This document shows positions 27,062 through 36,381 of a DNA stretch of 58,857 nucleotides, piece after piece. This stretch comes from Verrucomicrobiota bacterium (GTDB taxonomy: Bacteria; Verrucomicrobiota; Verrucomicrobiia; Limisphaerales; JAHDYP01). How positions within the stretch are numbered: position 1 is the stretch's first letter; the number at the start of each line of letters is the position of its first letter. The notes under the pieces were generated by a model that was not told where the DNA came from, did not search any database, and saw nothing but the letters and a program-made list of their open reading frames with translations. The stretch spans positions 23,299-82,155 of the forward strand of contig JAHDYP010000006.1 in assembly GCA_023383055.1 (NCBI GenBank). Reading direction: 5' to 3'. Made by a program: the position numbers and the translations under genes.

Positions 27062-27351
27062 AAGCAAATCGCTGGTGACTCTATGCCGGGGCGCCCGCTC
27101 CAGCCAACTGTTATTGCGGGAGCGCGCGGCTGCGGTTGCGGGGCGGACATCTCGCCGTCCAGGGCGGAGTCAGCCGGCAGGGGGGCGTTTTCGCAGTCGA
27201 AATCCTTTTCAGGTTGCGGATTGCCCCGGTTTTATCCAGCTTTTCCACCATGGCCATGTCCGTCAAGCCGAAACGCCGAATCCGAAGTCACCGGTGCGAC
27301 CGCTGTCACGGGGAACGCACTGGATATGGGTGCTAGAGAACCGGGTCGCGC

Positions 27352-30300
27352 ATGAATCACCGCACCTTCGGATTCATCCTAGCCCTCGGTTTGACGGTGC
27401 TTTCCCGCGCCGCCGATCCGGTCGGCGGCAGCCTCGGTTATTCCCGCCTCCCGCTCACCGTCAATCCGGCCGGCCAAACCGGTTTCCGCCTGCTCCCGCC
27501 TGCCCGCACCGGCATCACCTTCACGAACCAGTTGGCGGTGGATCGGTACCTGACCAACCAGATCTACCTCAACGGCGCCGGTGTCGCCCTGGGCGACGTG
27601 GATGGCGACGGCCTGTGCGACATCTACCTCTGCGGCATCGACAACGCCAACGCACTCTATCGCAACCTCGGAGATTGGAAGTTCCAGGATATCACCGCCG
27701 AAGCCGGCGTCGCCTGCGAGGGGTTGGGCGCATCCGGCGCTGCCCTCGCGGACCTGAACGGCGACGGACACCTGGATCTCATCGTCAACAGCGTCGGCCA
27801 GGGCACCCATCTCTTCGCCAACAATGGCAAGGGACAGTTCGCCTGGCTCACCCGGGCGCTCCCCCTGAATCCCGCCCGGGCCGGAATGACCCTGGCCCTC
27901 GCCGACATCGACGGCGACGGCGATCTGGACCTTTACATCGTCAATTACCGCACCGAAACGTTGCGCGATCACCCTCAAACCCGGCTCCAGGGCAATGTCG
28001 TCAACGGCAAGATGGTGGTGGAGTTCGTCGATGGCCGCCCCACCACCGAGCCTGACCTCGTCGGACGCTTCCTGCTGAACGCGGACGGCCGCATCCAGGA
28101 AAACGGCGAAGTCGACCTCCTCCTCCGCAACGAGGGCGACTTCCGGTTTTCCGCGATCCCATTCACCCAGGGCGCCTTCCGCGATGAGGATGACCGCCCC
28201 CTCAGGGAGCCCCCGTACGATTGGGGGCTCTCAGCCATGTTCAGGGATCTCAACGGCGATGGCGCCCCCGATCTCTACGTCGCCAACGATTTCGAATCCC
28301 CGGACCGCATCTGGATCAATCAGGGCCAGGGCCAGTTCCGCGCCATCCCCCGCCTCGCCTTCCGCCATACCAGCCTCTTCTCCATGGGCGTGGATGTCGG
28401 CGACCTCAACCGCGATGGGTTCGACGACATCTTTGTCTCGGACATGATGATGCAGGATCATTCGAGCCGGCACCTCCGCATCGGCGATATCCAACCGGTT
28501 TTCCTCGAGGTCGGCGCCATCGATGACCGCCCCCAATACTCCGGAAACACCCTCAGCCTTAACCGCGGCGACGGCACCTACGCCAACATCGGCTGGTTCA
28601 GCCGTTCTCAAGCCTCCGGTTGGACCTGGTGCCCGGTGTTGGTCGATATCGATCTCGACGGTTACGAAGACATCATCTTCCCCACTGGCCACGAACGCGA
28701 CATGATGAACGTCGACGTCACCGACCGCGCCGAAGCCGTCAAAGGCCAGCAGCGCCTCTCCAAAATGGAACAACTCCGGCTCCGCATGATGTTCGACCGC
28801 TTCGATACCCCCAACGTCGCCTTCCGCAACCGCGGTGATCTCACCTTTGAGGATGTCAGCCAGGCCTGGGGCTTCACCGCCAACGAAGTCTCCCAGGGCA
28901 TCGCCCTCGGCGACCTCGACAACGACGGCGATCTCGATGTCGTGGTGAATAACCTCAATAGCCTCGCCGGCATCTACGAAAACACCACCCCCAGCCCCCG
29001 CGTCGCCGTTCGTCTCAAGGGCAAACCCGGCAACACCCTCGGGGTCGGTGCCCGCATCACCCTCCTCGATGGCGCGGTCCCCAGCCAGGCCCAGGAGATC
29101 ATCAGCGGCGGCCGTTACCTTTCCTCGGACGATCCCATGCGCGTCTTCGCCGCCGGGTCGGCCACCCAGCGCTTGCGCCTGCAGGTTGACTGGCGTTCCG
29201 GACTGCGCTCGGTCGTCGATGACGTGCGCGCCAACCACCTCTATCTCATTGAAGAAACCGGCGCTCAACCATTCCAGCCCGCGCCCGCGCCCGTGCCCCA
29301 GCCGGCCTTCGTCGAAGTCGAATCGTTCAAGCACACCCATACCGAGCCGTTTTTCGAGGATTATCATCGTCAGCCGATGCTGCCGAACCGTCTCAGCCAG
29401 CTTGGCCCCGGCGTGGCCTGGTACGACGTCAATGAGGATGGTTGGGATGATCTCGTCATCGGCAGCGGCCAGGGCGGGCACCTCGCCCTCTTCCACAACG
29501 ATCAAAATGGCGGTTTCAAACCCGCCGCCGGCCCCTTCCTCAATCGCCCCGTCACCCGCGACCAAACCACTGTCCTCGCCATTCAGGGCATGATCCTGGC
29601 CGGCTCCGCCAATTACGAGGATGGCCTCACCAACGGCGGTTACCTCCGGGTTTATGACCTCAAACGCGCCGTCGCCGGCGATAGCGTCCTCGGCCCGACC
29701 TCCAGTGCCGGACCGCTCGCCCTCGCCGATATCGACGGCGATGGCGATCTCGATCTTTTCATCGGCGGCCGCGTGGTGGCCGCCCGGTACCCCGAACCCG
29801 CCGATTCGCTCCTGTTGCGCAACGAAGGCGGACGGCTCGTCGTCGCCCATCGCTGGGAAAAACTCGGGCTCGTCAGCGCCGCGGTCTTCTCCGACCTCGA
29901 TCTGGATGGTGATCCCGACCTGGTTCTCGCCTGCGATTGGGGGCCGATCCGCGTCTTTCGCAATGACCGCGGAGCGTTCACTGAAATCACTTCTAAACTC
30001 GGGCTGGCCGACCTCAAAGGCTGGTGGACCGGCGTTGCCACCGGCGATTTCAACCACGATGGCCTCCCCGACCTGGTGGTTGGCAACTGGGGCCTCAACA
30101 GCCAGTTCAAAGCCTCCCCGGACAACCCGCGCAGGCTTTACTACGGCGATATCGACGACGACGGGCTCGTCGATCTCATCGAGGCCATCTACGATCCCAT
30201 CCTCAAGGCCGAAGTCCCCGACCGCGGCCTCAAACCCGTCAGCTTCGCCCTGCCCTGGCTCAAGGAACAAATCGGGTCCTACGAGGCCTACGGCCGCGCC

Positions 30301-31017
30301 AGCCTCCAGGATCTCTACGGCGAACTCCTCAAGAAAACCGCCGTCGTCGAGGTCAATACCCTCGCCACCACCCTGTTCCTGAATCGCGGCGACCGCTTCG
30401 AACCCCGGCCGCTGCCGGTCGAGGCGCAATGGACCACCACCATGGGCGTCTGTGTCGGCGACTATGACGGCGATGGCCACGACGATGTCTTCCTCAGCCA
30501 GAATTTTTTCGCCGTCGCCCCCGAAGCCTGGCGCCAGGATGCCGGCCGAGGCCTCTGGCTTCGCGGCGATGGCAAGGGCAATCTCCAACCGGTCTCCGCG
30601 CAACTCAGCGGCATCCGGGTCTATGGCGAACAGCGAGGATGCGCCCTTGCCGACTTCGACCAGGATGGCCGGCCTGACCTCGTGGTCACCCAGAACGGAG
30701 CCGCCACCAGGCTCTTCCGCAACGCCACCGCCCGGCCCGGCCTCCGCGTCCGGCTCCTCGGCCCCCCGGGCAACCCCTACGCCGTCGGCGCCATGCTTCG
30801 TCTCCAGTCCGGCGCCTATTCCGGCCCGGCCCGCGAAATCCAGGCTGGCTCCGGTTATTGGTCTCAGAACAGTCCGGTCCAGGTGCTCGGCCAGTCGCAA
30901 TCCCCTGCGGCTCTCGAAATCCGTTGGCCTGGCGGACGCACCCACAAGGTCGCTGTCCCCAAGGACGCCCTCCAAATCACCGTCAGCCTCACCGGTGAGG
31001 TTGCCAAAGTAAAATGA
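27352..31017 (+). CDS. Secreted FG-GAP/VCBS repeat protein with two ASPIC/UnbV domains (copy A)
   Basis: A 1221-residue CRTAC1-like protein with a signal peptide (FGFILALGLTVLSRA). I count fourteen 'DxDGDGxxD'-type calcium loops, among them GDVDGDGLCDIYLC, ADIDGDGDLDLYIV and GDYDGDGHDDVFLS, consistent with one or two beta propellers. Two ASPIC/UnbV-like domains are visible, at about residues 550-640 (PRVAVRLKGKPGN...GARITLL) and about 1130-1215 (LRVRLLGPPGNPYAVGA, GSGYWSQNSPVQVLG). The protein is probably extracellular and calcium-stabilised; its ligand is unknown. The next gene is a full-length paralogue, so the pair probably arose by tandem duplication. The 3' end lies 113 bases before the paralogue's preferred start. 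Confidence 0.88.
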   Translation: MNHRTFGFILALGLTVLSRAADPVGGSLGYSRLPLTVNPAGQTGFRLLPPARTGITFTNQLAVDRYLTNQIYLNGAGVALGDVDGDGLCDIYLCGIDNANALYRNLGDWKFQDITAEAGVACEGLGASGAALADLNGDGHLDLIVNSVGQGTHLFANNGKGQFAWLTRALPLNPARAGMTLALADIDGDGDLDLYIVNYRTETLRDHPQTRLQGNVVNGKMVVEFVDGRPTTEPDLVGRFLLNADGRIQENGEVDLLLRNEGDFRFSAIPFTQGAFRDEDDRPLREPPYDWGLSAMFRDLNGDGAPDLYVANDFESPDRIWINQGQGQFRAIPRLAFRHTSLFSMGVDVGDLNRDGFDDIFVSDMMMQDHSSRHLRIGDIQPVFLEVGAIDDRPQYSGNTLSLNRGDGTYANIGWFSRSQASGWTWCPVLVDIDLDGYEDIIFPTGHERDMMNVDVTDRAEAVKGQQRLSKMEQLRLRMMFDRFDTPNVAFRNRGDLTFEDVSQAWGFTANEVSQGIALGDLDNDGDLDVVVNNLNSLAGIYENTTPSPRVAVRLKGKPGNTLGVGARITLLDGAVPSQAQEIISGGRYLSSDDPMRVFAAGSATQRLRLQVDWRSGLRSVVDDVRANHLYLIEETGAQPFQPAPAPVPQPAFVEVESFKHTHTEPFFEDYHRQPMLPNRLSQLGPGVAWYDVNEDGWDDLVIGSGQGGHLALFHNDQNGGFKPAAGPFLNRPVTRDQTTVLAIQGMILAGSANYEDGLTNGGYLRVYDLKRAVAGDSVLGPTSSAGPLALADIDGDGDLDLFIGGRVVAARYPEPADSLLLRNEGGRLVVAHRWEKLGLVSAAVFSDLDLDGDPDLVLACDWGPIRVFRNDRGAFTEITSKLGLADLKGWWTGVATGDFNHDGLPDLVVGNWGLNSQFKASPDNPRRLYYGDIDDDGLVDLIEAIYDPILKAEVPDRGLKPVSFALPWLKEQIGSYEAYGRASLQDLYGELLKKTAVVEVNTLATTLFLNRGDRFEPRPLPVEAQWTTTMGVCVGDYDGDGHDDVFLSQNFFAVAPEAWRQDAGRGLWLRGDGKGNLQPVSAQLSGIRVYGEQRGCALADFDQDGRPDLVVTQNGAATRLFRNATARPGLRVRLLGPPGNPYAVGAMLRLQSGAYSGPAREIQAGSGYWSQNSPVQVLGQSQSPAALEIRWPGGRTHKVAVPKDALQITVSLTGEVAKVK

Positions 31018-31090
31018 TGCCAGCCATCAACCAGCAATCCACCCGGCACCCACCTCACCGTGACCGTCGGAACGCAGCCAAACTTAATCC

Positions 31091-31160
31091 CCCACTTCAT
31101 CGCCCACTTAATCGGAGTCCGCTGGTTGCGATGAAGTGTGGGACAAAGTGTGCGATTAAG
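31091..31160 (+). promoter_or_regulatory. Imperfect hairpin over the start of the second UnbV gene
   Basis: CCCACTTCATCGC (31091-31103) can pair with GCGATGAAGTGTGGG (31128-31142), which contains the presumed ATG at 31131. A neighbouring CTTAATCG (31107-31114) can pair with CGATTAAG (31153-31160). A structure masking the start codon could limit translation. Function is inferred only from the pairing. Confidence 0.35.
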
Positions 31161-34100
31161 TCTGTGGTGAAGTTTGCGATGGTCATTGCGGTGGTGCAGG
31201 GTTTCCATCTCTTCGCCGCCCCCGCCTGGGAACAACACCCGGGCTATCGCAGCGCCCCGATTACCCTCCTCAGCCAACCCCAGGTCGGGTTCGCCGCCGT
31301 CCCCGCCCACTCCGCCGGGATCACCTTCTCCAATCTCCTGGCTGGCGAACGTTCCGTGACCAACCGCAATCTCCTCAGTGGCGCCGGCGTTGCCGCCGGT
31401 GACTTCGATGGGGATGGCTGGTGCGACCTCTACTTCTGCGGCCTCGACTCGAACAACGCGCTCTACCGGAACCTCGGCAACTGGAAATTCCAGGATGTCA
31501 CCGAAGCCGCCGGCGTTGCCTGTCCGGGACAGGATTCCACCGCGGCTGCTTTCGCGGACATCGATGGCGACGGCGACCTCGATCTGATCGTCAACTCGCT
31601 CGGACAGGGCACCCGTATCTTCCAAAACCGCGGCGGCGGCGCTTTCACCGAAATCACCGCCCAGTCCGGCGTCGCCACCAACACCGGCAGCATGTCCATG
31701 GCCCTCGCCGACATCGACGGCGACGGCGATCTCGACCTTTACATCGCCAACTTCCGCACCACCACCATCCGCGACCGGCCCACCGCCCAACTCCAGGTCC
31801 AAATCGTCAACGGCCAGCCTGTCATCAGCTCACTCGACGGCCGTCCCACCACCGCGCCCGACCTCACCAACCGGTTCGAGCTCAGCCCCGACGGCCAGAT
31901 CCTCGAATATGGCGAACCCGACGTGCTCTACCTCAACCATGGCGAGGGCCGATTCCAACCGCTCTCCTTCACCGGCGGCGCGTTTCTCGATGAGCAAGGA
32001 AAAGCACTCGCCCAACCGCCGGGCGATTGGGGGCTCTCCGTCAAGTTCTACGATTTCACCGGCGACGGCGCCCCGGACATCTACGTCTGCAACGACCTCC
32101 AAACCCCCGATCGCATCTGGATCAACAACGGCCACGGCCAGTTCCGCGCCATCCCCCAGCTCGCCATCCGCCATACCTCGACCTTCTCGATGGGAATCGA
32201 TTTCGGCGACTTGAACCGCGACGGGCACACGGACTTTTACACGGTCGACATGGTCAGCCGTGAGCCCAGGAACCGCAAAATCCAGATCGCCGGCCTCGCC
32301 CCGGTCTTCTACGCCATCGGCGACATCGACAGCCGCCCTCAGATCTTCCAGAACTGTCTCCACCTCAACCGCGGCGATAATACCTTCGCCGAGATCGCCC
32401 ACTACGCCGGGCTCGAAGCCACCGAATGGTCTTGGCACCCCGTCCTCCTCGACGTCGACCTCGACGGTTACGAGGACGTCCTCGTCCCCAATGGCCAGCT
32501 CCGCGACTTCCAAAACGCCGATATCGGTCGCACCATTGAATCCGCGGTCGCTTCCCGCCGTGTCTCTCCACGCGAGCTCGTCCGGATGTTCGAGCAGTTC
32601 CCCGGCCTCAACCTGCCCAACGTCCTCTTCCGTAACCGCGGCGATCTCACCTTCCAGGAGATCGCCAGTTCCTGGGGCTTCGATACCGTCGGCATCTCCC
32701 AGGGTATGGCCCTCGCCGACCTCGATGACGACGGCGATCTCGATGTCATCAAGAACAACCTCAACGAGTCCCCGGGCCTCCTCCGCAATGTGACCACCGC
32801 CCCGCGCGTCGCCGTACGCCTCAAGGGGCTCCCCCCGAACACTCACGGCATCGGCGCCAAAATCAAACTCCTCGGCGGCCCCGTCCCTCAACAACAGGAA
32901 ATGGTCGCCGCCGGCCGCTTCCTGTCCGCCGACGATACCCTGCGGGTCTTCGCCGCCGGCAATTCGCCGCAATCGCTCACTCTCGAGATCACCTGGCGCA
33001 ATGGCACCCTCACCCGCATCGCCAACGTCCTCCCCAACCGCATCTACGAAATCACCGAACCCTCCCCTGCTTCCCCTGCTTCCCCTGCCTCCCCTGCCTC
33101 CCATTCCCCTATGTTCCAGGACCTCTCCCATCTCCTTGGCCACACCCATCATGAAGCTCCCTTCGACGATTTCGCCCGGCAGTTTCTCCTTCCCAACATG
33201 CTCAGCCATCTCGGCCCCGGCGTGACCTGGGCTGACCTTGACCAGGATGGCTTCGACGATCTGCTCATCGGCACCGGCGCCGGCGGCCCAATCGCCTGCT
33301 ACCGCAACACCGGCCAGGGTACGTTCCAACACATGAACCGGCGCCCCTTCAGTCACACCGCCCCCCGGGACACCACCACCTTGCTCACCCTCCACCTCGG
33401 CACCAATACCCTCATCCTCGCCGGCTCATCCAATTTCGAGGACGGCGACGCCCAAGGCCCCATGGCCCGCGTCTACAACCCGCGCGCAGCCCAAATCCTC
33501 GACCGCTTCCCGGGCCAGGCCTCCGCCACCGGCCCGCTCGCCCTCGCCGACATCGATCACGACGGTGACCTCGACCTCTTTGTGGGTGGCCGGTCCATCC
33601 CCGGCCGCTATCCCGAACCGGCTTCATCCTTCCTCTTCCTCAATGACCAGGGAAACTTCGCGCCCGATCCACAGCACCTCCCCGTTTTCGCCAACCTCGG
33701 CCTGGTCAGCGCCGCTGTCTTTTCCGATCTCGACCTGGACGGCGATCCCGACCTGGTCCTCGCCTGCGAATGGGGACCCATTCGCGTCTTCCGCAACGAC
33801 ACCGGCCGATTCACGGAAATCACCAAAGACCTCGGCCTGGACCGGTCCACCGGTTGGTGGAACGGCGTGACCACGGGCGATCTCGACGGCGACGGCCGAC
33901 CCGACATCATCGCCTCGAACTGGGGCCGCAACACCCGCTACCGCGCCACCCCCGAACACCCGCGCCGCATCTACTACGGCGATTTCCTCGACCACGGTGT
34001 CATCGCCCTCATCGAATCGCTCCACGACCCTTACCTCGGCAAGGAAGTCCCCGATCGCGACCTCAACATCGTCTCGCTCACCCTCCCCTTCATTCGCGAA

Positions 34101-34841
34101 CGATTCCCCACCCATGAGACCTACGCCCAGGCCAGCGTCGCCGAGATCCTGGGCGAACAGTTCGCCACCGCCAAATCCGTTGCCGCCAATACCCTCGATT
34201 CCATGCTCTTCCTGAACCGCGGCAACCGCTTCGAACCCCGACCCCTCCCCCCCGAAGCCCAGTTCACCCCCGCCTTCGGCCTCGTGGTGGCCGACTTCGA
34301 CGGCGATGGCCACGAGGACCTCTTCTTGAGCCAGAACTTTTTTCCCACCCAGCCCTTTACCATGCGCAATGACGCCGGCCGCGGTCTCCTCCTCCGCGGC
34401 AACGGTTCCGGCAACCTCGCCCCCGTCCCGGGAGCCGAATCCGGCCTCATCATTTACGGCGATCAACGCGGCGCCGCCTCCAGCGACTTCGACCGCGACG
34501 GTCGTGTCGACCTCGTCGTTGCCCAGAACGCCGCCCAAACGTTGCTCTTCCGCAACACCTCCGCCAAACCCGGCCTCCGTCTCCGGCTCCAAGGTCCCAC
34601 CGGCAACCCCACCGCCATCGGCGCCGGCATCCGGCTCGAATCCTCCGCCGGCCTCGGCCCGCTCCGCGAAATCCAGGCCGGTTCCGGCTATTGGTCCCAG
34701 AACAGCCCCGTCCAGGTGATGTCCAGCCCAACCCCGCCCACCGCCATCAAAGTCCGTTGGCCTGACGGCCGCAGCACGACGACTCCCGTGCCGGCAGGTG
34801 CCCGCGAAATCCAGATCGATCCCTCAGGCCGCGTTCGTTGA
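31131..34841 (+). CDS. Secreted FG-GAP/VCBS repeat protein with two ASPIC/UnbV domains (copy B)
   Basis: A 1236-residue paralogue of the upstream gene with the same layout: signal-like N-terminus (FAMVIAVVQGFHLFAAPA), about fourteen FG-GAP calcium loops and two UnbV domains (about residues 560-640 and 1147-1230). One loop is degenerate: GDFLDHGVIALIES replaces GDIDDDGLVDLIEA of copy A. A Ser-Pro-Ala minisatellite linker lies near residue 645 and is absent from copy A. The open frame extends to 31014, where it overlaps the previous stop as ATGA. The residues before 31131 lack a signal and lie over a hairpin, so the later ATG is preferred with moderate certainty. Confidence 0.85.
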   Translation: MKCGTKCAIKSVVKFAMVIAVVQGFHLFAAPAWEQHPGYRSAPITLLSQPQVGFAAVPAHSAGITFSNLLAGERSVTNRNLLSGAGVAAGDFDGDGWCDLYFCGLDSNNALYRNLGNWKFQDVTEAAGVACPGQDSTAAAFADIDGDGDLDLIVNSLGQGTRIFQNRGGGAFTEITAQSGVATNTGSMSMALADIDGDGDLDLYIANFRTTTIRDRPTAQLQVQIVNGQPVISSLDGRPTTAPDLTNRFELSPDGQILEYGEPDVLYLNHGEGRFQPLSFTGGAFLDEQGKALAQPPGDWGLSVKFYDFTGDGAPDIYVCNDLQTPDRIWINNGHGQFRAIPQLAIRHTSTFSMGIDFGDLNRDGHTDFYTVDMVSREPRNRKIQIAGLAPVFYAIGDIDSRPQIFQNCLHLNRGDNTFAEIAHYAGLEATEWSWHPVLLDVDLDGYEDVLVPNGQLRDFQNADIGRTIESAVASRRVSPRELVRMFEQFPGLNLPNVLFRNRGDLTFQEIASSWGFDTVGISQGMALADLDDDGDLDVIKNNLNESPGLLRNVTTAPRVAVRLKGLPPNTHGIGAKIKLLGGPVPQQQEMVAAGRFLSADDTLRVFAAGNSPQSLTLEITWRNGTLTRIANVLPNRIYEITEPSPASPASPASPASHSPMFQDLSHLLGHTHHEAPFDDFARQFLLPNMLSHLGPGVTWADLDQDGFDDLLIGTGAGGPIACYRNTGQGTFQHMNRRPFSHTAPRDTTTLLTLHLGTNTLILAGSSNFEDGDAQGPMARVYNPRAAQILDRFPGQASATGPLALADIDHDGDLDLFVGGRSIPGRYPEPASSFLFLNDQGNFAPDPQHLPVFANLGLVSAAVFSDLDLDGDPDLVLACEWGPIRVFRNDTGRFTEITKDLGLDRSTGWWNGVTTGDLDGDGRPDIIASNWGRNTRYRATPEHPRRIYYGDFLDHGVIALIESLHDPYLGKEVPDRDLNIVSLTLPFIRERFPTHETYAQASVAEILGEQFATAKSVAANTLDSMLFLNRGNRFEPRPLPPEAQFTPAFGLVVADFDGDGHEDLFLSQNFFPTQPFTMRNDAGRGLLLRGNGSGNLAPVPGAESGLIIYGDQRGAASSDFDRDGRVDLVVAQNAAQTLLFRNTSAKPGLRLRLQGPTGNPTAIGAGIRLESSAGLGPLREIQAGSGYWSQNSPVQVMSSPTPPTAIKVRWPDGRSTTTPVPAGAREIQIDPSGRVR
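33063..33098 (+). repeat. Four tandem 9-base units coding for Ser-Pro-Ala
   Basis: Four copies of TCCCCTGC(T/C), with a partial fifth, encode a Ser-Pro-Ala linker in the second UnbV protein, just after its first UnbV domain. The paralogue next door has no equivalent expansion. The copy number is likely to vary between strains. Confidence 0.8.
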
Positions 34842-34871
34842 GTTTCGGAACAGCCGCAGATTCAGTTCCCA

Positions 34872-34905
34872 CCCTCTTGCTCTTGATCATGCTCTTGCTC
34901 CTGAT
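34872..34905 (+). repeat. Degenerate tandem of a CTCTTG/CTGATC-type motif
   Basis: Just after the second UnbV gene, the motif CTCTTG(C/A)T recurs with variants (CTCTTGCTCTTGATCATGC, then CTCTTGCTCCTGATC). It resembles, in style only, the other short-motif arrays at 50613 and 58738, but no opposing arm was found here. Confidence 0.4.
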
Positions 34906-34952
34906 CCCCGCGCGATTGCGGAAAGCCTTCCAGCGCCGACTCATGTCGGTGG

Positions 34953-35486
34953 TTACCGTTCAATTATCTCCACGACCCGATCCACTTCGACGTTCTCGAG
35001 GACATTGGTGCTGCCCCCGATCCATCGAACTTCGATCCGATCGACCCGTGCGTGCTGACCGAGGCCGAAGTGGGGATGCATCCCGTAGTGGCTCTGGTAA
35101 CCGCGGCCGCTGTGGACCTCACTGACCTGGGTCAGATCGCCGGCGGTCACCTTGATCCGGGTTCCCACCCCCCAGGTTGCGATACAGCGTTGCCCACCAC
35201 AATGTCCGTATCGCCGTCGTCGTCATAATCGGCGCAAACCATCCCCGTCGTAGTCCAACAGCACCAGCCCGCAGCAGACCGTCTCAACGATGTAGCGTCG
35301 CCCGGAGCTGCCGTCCGTATGCACAAACGTTATCCCGGTTTCCCGCGTGACTTCACGCAGTTGAATCGGCGACGGCGCTTCAACGGCCCATGCCCGGAGT
35401 GCGAACGACCATGAGAAGAGCAACACCCGCCCTATTCGTGATAGCCCGGCTCTCCACATGTCGAGTCGCACAGCGGGTGGATTCAT
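34953..35486 (-). pseudogene. Decayed CRTAC1-like ASPIC/UnbV gene
   Basis: Minus-strand fragments in three frames together resemble an internally deleted UnbV protein. From 35486 comes a signal-like start and ITFVHTDGSSGRR, then LVLLDYDGDG. Out of frame follow ADYDDDGDTDIVVGN and LYRNLGGG. Finally GTRIKVTAGDL...HFGLGQHARVDRIEVRW (35168-34953) matches the end of a UnbV domain. An intact protein of this kind would need several hundred residues more between the first and last pieces. It looks like a third member of the local family that has suffered deletions and frameshifts. Confidence 0.7.
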
Positions 35487-35489
35487 GGA

Positions 35490-36050
35490 AGCCCCGGTTA
35501 CCTTGTACCCGATACATCTGACCCGCCCCGAAGAAAGTCCGGGCCATGGTCTTGCGAACCAACGGCAGCCCGGTCAACGTGTCGTCCCGCACACTGCGAT
35601 GGTCAGATGCTGGCGGTCATCCGCCTCAAGCGCCAGAAATCGCTCACGGTAACGCGTCGCCTCCTCGGATTGCCCCAACCGCATGCACGTAGGATAACGC
35701 GTCGTTCGGATATGTCTCGACCACCTGCTTGGCCGCCGTCACCGCCTCCCGCTTCAGCGCTTCCGCTTCCGCTTGTGGTCCAGGTGCTTCCGACACGAGA
35801 TCGGAGCTTGGGTCAACCGTATCCGCCATTCGAGCCGGATCCCCGGTCGTGCCGCGCCCAGGCAGAACCTCAGGTCCCCGTGTCCACCACCATGTCAACG
35901 AAACCCCAATCAACACTACCGCCGGGATGGCCGCACGCGCCTTCCAACCGCGGGAAATACCTGGTACCTGGTGCGACCTGTGGCTGCCGTCGCCGCGGGT
36001 CTTTCCCTGAGCCTTTCTTTTTATGCTTCCCGATAACCCACCGCCTCGGT
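35490..36050 (-). pseudogene. Decayed TPR protein gene upstream of the UnbV remnant
   Basis: The frame ending near 35644 encodes a membrane-anchor-like segment (AIPAVVLIGVSLTWWW) and AAKQVVETYPNDALSYV. A second frame continues with LGQSEEATRYRERFLALEAD (about 35580-35680), and a third with LPLVRKTMARTFFGAGQMYRVQGN (about 35500-35570). These read as successive TPR units broken by frameshifts. TPR genes are commonly found beside UnbV genes in this kind of genome, so this is probably the partner of the decayed gene downstream. Boundaries are approximate. Confidence 0.6.
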
Positions 36051-36241
36051 CTTACCCCGATTCCAGACCGCCTGTAAGGGTGCTTTCACAATCTTACCCA
36101 GGCAAGGGGCTCGCCTTCCGCCTACGATCCCGGCCACCGTCAGCCTGGCGCTCCGTCGAGCGCTTTGTTGCACCGGGAATTCCGCTCGAAAACTAGGGTC
36201 TCAAGGGCGACATGGTCAAGCGGAAGATAGCGCTTTACCAC

Positions 36242-36270
36242 TTGACATAGACACTTCGCCCCTGTATCAG
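36242..36270 (+). promoter_or_regulatory. Candidate sigma-70 promoter for the first large surface protein
   Basis: TTGACA at 36242-36247, a perfect -35 box, is followed after 17 bases by TATCAG at 36265-36270 (four of six matches). It lies 112 bases before the ATG at 36382 in an otherwise gene-free stretch (about 36051-36381). The second copy has unrelated upstream sequence, so the two genes probably differ in regulation. Confidence 0.5.
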
Positions 36271-36381
36271 TCCGGCCGACCCTTAAAACGATATGTCCGG
36301 TGCTGCTCGCAGTTTCACTTGTCCGCCACTGCGTGGCGGCGGTTAAGTGGCTCGCCAGCGCCGGGAAATCAACAGTCAGAT

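Noticed and set aside
28231..30975. 914-codon minus-strand frame opposite the first UnbV gene
   Set aside because: Mirror of repeated calcium-loop codons (Gly/Asp/Val/Ile-rich). The sense strand clearly encodes the protein.
33063..33098. Minisatellite as a CRISPR array
   Set aside because: Units are 9 bases with no spacers and encode Ser-Pro-Ala in frame.
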